From Thauera aromatica_A (GTDB lineage: Bacteria; Pseudomonadota; Gammaproteobacteria; Burkholderiales; Rhodocyclaceae): a DNA stretch of 64,000 bases. The stretch lies in assembly GCF_023093595.1 (NCBI RefSeq), contig NZ_JALLIK010000093.1, positions 1 through 64,000 of the forward strand, read 5' to 3'. The translations under genes were made by a program, and so were the position numbers. Of the stretch, positions 61,850 to 64,000 are shown piece by piece. Below the pieces are notes generated by a model. The model ran no database searches and had not been told where the DNA came from. It worked only from the letters and a program-made list of their open reading frames with translations. Position 1 is the first letter of the stretch. Each line of letters begins with the position of its first letter.

Positions 61850-62065
61850 CTATTGATCAGAGCCGGTTTCGGCTCTATCGTTGTGTTCCGATGCTTCCCG
61901 CGCGCGCTGCCGGCGCCGGCGCGCGGGAGTGCCCAGCAGCCACATGAACAGCGCCAGCGGAGCCAGGCCCCAGAAGACGAAGGTGAGTGCGCCGGCAAGG
62001 ATGCTGTCTTCGGCTGCGGCGACGAGGATGACGACGTAGAGCCAGGCGATTGGAATCAGGTACAT
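61850..62065 (-). CDS. Small two-helix membrane protein
   Basis: A 71-residue protein that I cannot assign. Two hydrophobic segments (YLIPIAWLYVVILVAAAEDS and LTFVFWGLAPLALFMWLLGT) are joined by a short loop and followed by a strongly basic tail (ARRRRQRAREA), so it is probably an inner-membrane protein with a cytoplasmic C terminus. The ribosome site is weak. It lies between the divergent phaC and convergent pgeF genes. Small conserved proteins of this type occur in related genomes without known function. Confidence 0.65.
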   Translation of the reverse strand: MYLIPIAWLYVVILVAAAEDSILAGALTFVFWGLAPLALFMWLLGTPARRRRQRAREASEHNDRAETGSDQ

Positions 62066-62151
62066 GGACCGATTTTAAAGCCTCGGGCGCTTGGGAATCG
62101 GAAACAATCGCGGTGGCGGCGAGTTGCCGCGGCCAGGACGAGGAGAGGTGA

Positions 62152-63897
62152 ATGGCGGATTCAGCGGACGGGCAGATGCCGCCGGGCATGCACGCGATGT
62201 TCATTACCGGCCAGGCGATGGCACAGGGTTTTTTCGACACCTTGGCGCGCCAGCACGCTGCGCTGCTCGACTCTTCCGGCGCGGCCACGCCCCGCCTGCC
62301 GATGCCGGAAGCCGAAACCCTGACGACGATCCAGAAAGCGTATGCGGAAAAGCACGCCGCGCTGTGGTCCTCGATGCTGGCGCGCGAATCCGGCACGGCG
62401 GTCGAAGCGGTCGTGGCTCCCGAGCCCGGCGACAAGCGCTTCGCCGCGCCGGAATGGTCCGCAAGCCCGCTCTTCGACTATCTGCACCAGGCCTACCTGC
62501 TCAATGCCGGCTTGCTGCGCGAGGTGGCCGAGGCGATGCCGATCGCCGATGGTCGTGCCCGCTCCCGCCTCCAGTTCCTGACCCGGCAGTACACCGACGC
62601 CCTGGCGCCGAGCAATTTCGCCGCGACTAATCCGGAGTTCATCAAGACCGCGCTCGAAACGAAAGGCGAGAGCATTAGCCGCGGCATTCGCAATCTGCTC
62701 GCCGACCTCGAAAAAGGGCGGATCTCGATGACCGACGATGCGGCCTTCGAGGTCGGGCGCAACCTGGCGCTGACGCCGGGCGCGGTGATTTTCGAGAATG
62801 AGCTGATCCAGCTCATCCAATACGCGCCACTCACCGACAAAGTGGCGCAAAAGCCGCTGCTGATCGTTCCGCCCTGCATCAACAAGTTCTATGTCATGGA
62901 TCTGCAGGCGGAGAATTCGCTGGTGCGCTTCATCCTCGAGCAGGGCTTCAGCGTGTTTCTGGTGTCGTGGAAAAACCCCCGCCCGGACAGCGGCGGCCAC
63001 CATACTTGGGATGACTACCTGGACAAGGGGCCGCTCGCGGCGCTGGAGGTGGTGCGTGCGGTGACACGGGTGGAGAAGCCCAATGCGCTGGGTTTTTGCG
63101 TCGGCGGCACGCTGCTCGCTTCGGCGTTGGGGGTGGCGCGTGCGCGCGGCGAAGCGCCGGTTTCGAGCCTGACCCTGATGACGACCCTGCTCGACTTCTC
63201 CGAAGCCGGCGAACTGGGCTGCCTGGTCGACGAGGCCAGCCTGGCGGCGCACGAGGCGGCAATCGGCAAGGGCGGCGTGCTCAAGGGGCAGGAACTGGCG
63301 AACGTGTTCTCCTTCCTGCGCGCCAACGATCTGGTCTGGCAGTACGTGGTGGGCAACTACCTGAAGGGCGGCACTCCGCCGGCGTTCGATCTGCTGTACT
63401 GGAACTCCGATCCGACCAATCTGCCCGGCCCCTTCCTCGTCTGGTATTTGCGTAACATGTACCTGGAAAATAACCTGCGGATACCGGGCAAGCTGAAAAT
63501 GCTGGGGCAGAAGGTGGATCTCGGCAAGCTCGATATGCCGGCCTACCTGATGGCTGCACGCGAGGATCACATCGTGCCGTGGAAGGGGGCGTATCTGGGG
63601 CGTGGGCTGCTCGGTGGCGAAACCACGTTCGTGCTCGGTGCCAGCGGCCACATCGCCGGCGCGATCAACCCCGCGTCGAAGAATCGCCGCAGCTTCTGGA
63701 CCGCGGACGTCGATGCGGCCGACCCGGACGAGTGGCTAGGGGCGGCGGTCGAGCACAAAGGGAGCTGGTGGCTGCACTGGATCGAATGGCTGCGGGCCCG
63801 CAGCGGGAGGAGGGTCGCCGCGCGCGGTCGATTGGGCAGCACGAAGTACGAACCCATCGAACCGGCCCCCGGGCGCTACGTCAAGGAGCGCGCCTGA
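62152..63897 (+). CDS. phaC: Class I polyhydroxyalkanoate synthase PhaC
   Basis: A 581-residue enzyme polymerising 3-hydroxybutyryl-CoA and similar short-chain monomers into storage granules. The lipase-like box is GFCVGGTLL with the catalytic cysteine at residue 316; the aspartate is in YWNSDPTNLPGPF and the histidine in LGASGHIAGAINP. The N-terminal domain of about 200 residues is usual for class I. GAGGAGAGG precedes ATG 62152. It provides a carbon sink for acetyl-CoA from aromatic degradation. phaB or phaA may follow beyond the window edge. Confidence 0.95.
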   Translation: MADSADGQMPPGMHAMFITGQAMAQGFFDTLARQHAALLDSSGAATPRLPMPEAETLTTIQKAYAEKHAALWSSMLARESGTAVEAVVAPEPGDKRFAAPEWSASPLFDYLHQAYLLNAGLLREVAEAMPIADGRARSRLQFLTRQYTDALAPSNFAATNPEFIKTALETKGESISRGIRNLLADLEKGRISMTDDAAFEVGRNLALTPGAVIFENELIQLIQYAPLTDKVAQKPLLIVPPCINKFYVMDLQAENSLVRFILEQGFSVFLVSWKNPRPDSGGHHTWDDYLDKGPLAALEVVRAVTRVEKPNALGFCVGGTLLASALGVARARGEAPVSSLTLMTTLLDFSEAGELGCLVDEASLAAHEAAIGKGGVLKGQELANVFSFLRANDLVWQYVVGNYLKGGTPPAFDLLYWNSDPTNLPGPFLVWYLRNMYLENNLRIPGKLKMLGQKVDLGKLDMPAYLMAAREDHIVPWKGAYLGRGLLGGETTFVLGASGHIAGAINPASKNRRSFWTADVDAADPDEWLGAAVEHKGSWWLHWIEWLRARSGRRVAARGRLGSTKYEPIEPAPGRYVKERA

Positions 63898-63921
63898 GGC
63901 GGGAAGGTCGGGATCGGCCGG

Positions 63922-63961
63922 CGGCGGCAGCGTCGGAGGCGGGAGCTGCCGCCGTATATTT
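63922..63961 (+). terminator. Candidate terminator after phaC
   Basis: Perfect 10-base stem CGGCGGCAGC (63922-63931) with GCTGCCGCCG (63945-63954) and a 13-base loop, followed by TATATTT. Beyond it an AT-rich stretch and GGGAGAG at the window end look like the leader and ribosome site of the next gene. Confidence 0.65.
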
Positions 63962-64000
63962 GATAAACCTGCCTGACAGAGCGAACCCGTTTAGGGAGAG

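Overview
The window is GC-rich, densely coding DNA from a betaproteobacterium, most likely Rhodocyclales (Thauera/Azoarcus/Aromatoleum group). The basis is a complete aerobic benzoyl-CoA epoxidation (box) gene set with a BoxR-type regulator, many TRAP and branched-chain ABC uptake genes, class I PHA synthase and malate synthase G. These are family assignments read by eye; no database search was possible. I found no rRNA, tRNA, CRISPR array, prophage or intact insertion sequence.

Layout. 0.1-4.4 kb: a TRAP uptake operon (binding protein, small and large permease) and a convergent second copy of the binding protein; both promoters carry the same palindrome. 4.5-11.7 kb: an eight-gene minus-strand operon for 3-hydroxybenzoate through gentisate (gentisate dioxygenase, fumarylpyruvate hydrolase, 3-hydroxybenzoate 6-hydroxylase, maleylpyruvate isomerase, a TRAP transporter, a hemerythrin), with a divergent LysR regulator at 11.9-12.8 kb. 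12.8-21.8 kb: a TetR regulator with an extra N-terminal helix-turn-helix domain, divergent from a beta-oxidation operon (ABC binding protein, feruloyl-CoA-synthase-like ligase, hydratase, thiolase, SDR dehydrogenase, acyl-CoA dehydrogenase) that fits phenylpropanoid side-chain shortening. 21.9-26.7 kb: the three-gene N-acetylglutaminylglutamine amide osmoprotectant operon. 26.7-30.4 kb: a porin, a third TRAP binding protein, a divergent MarR regulator and a decayed fourth binding-protein copy.

30.4-50.4 kb is the box region: hemerythrin, boxR, benzoate-CoA ligase (bclA), boxCBA on the minus strand, then on the plus strand boxD, a DUF4863/PnbB-like gene, a second benzoate-CoA ligase, a complete five-gene ABC importer, an alpha/beta hydrolase, a rubredoxin and a 3-hydroxyadipyl-CoA dehydrogenase. 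50.5-55.1 kb encodes a two-subunit NAD-linked formate dehydrogenase and 55.3-57.4 kb malate synthase G. From 57.5 kb on the content is more general: an MFS exporter, bamD, rluD, pgeF, a small membrane protein and phaC.

The parts form one economy. Aromatic acids are imported by TRAP and ABC systems. Benzoate is activated to its CoA thioester, epoxidised by BoxAB and cleaved by BoxC with release of formate. BoxD and PaaH feed the rest to acetyl-CoA and succinyl-CoA. Formate dehydrogenase recovers NADH from the formate, malate synthase can support growth on acetyl-CoA, and PhaC stores surplus carbon. The strongest leads for follow-up are the TetR regulator whose extra N-terminal domain resembles the DNA-binding part of IS481-type transposases, the PnbB-like protein inside the box operon, the shared operator-like palindromes, and the two ligases that appear to exchange sequence.
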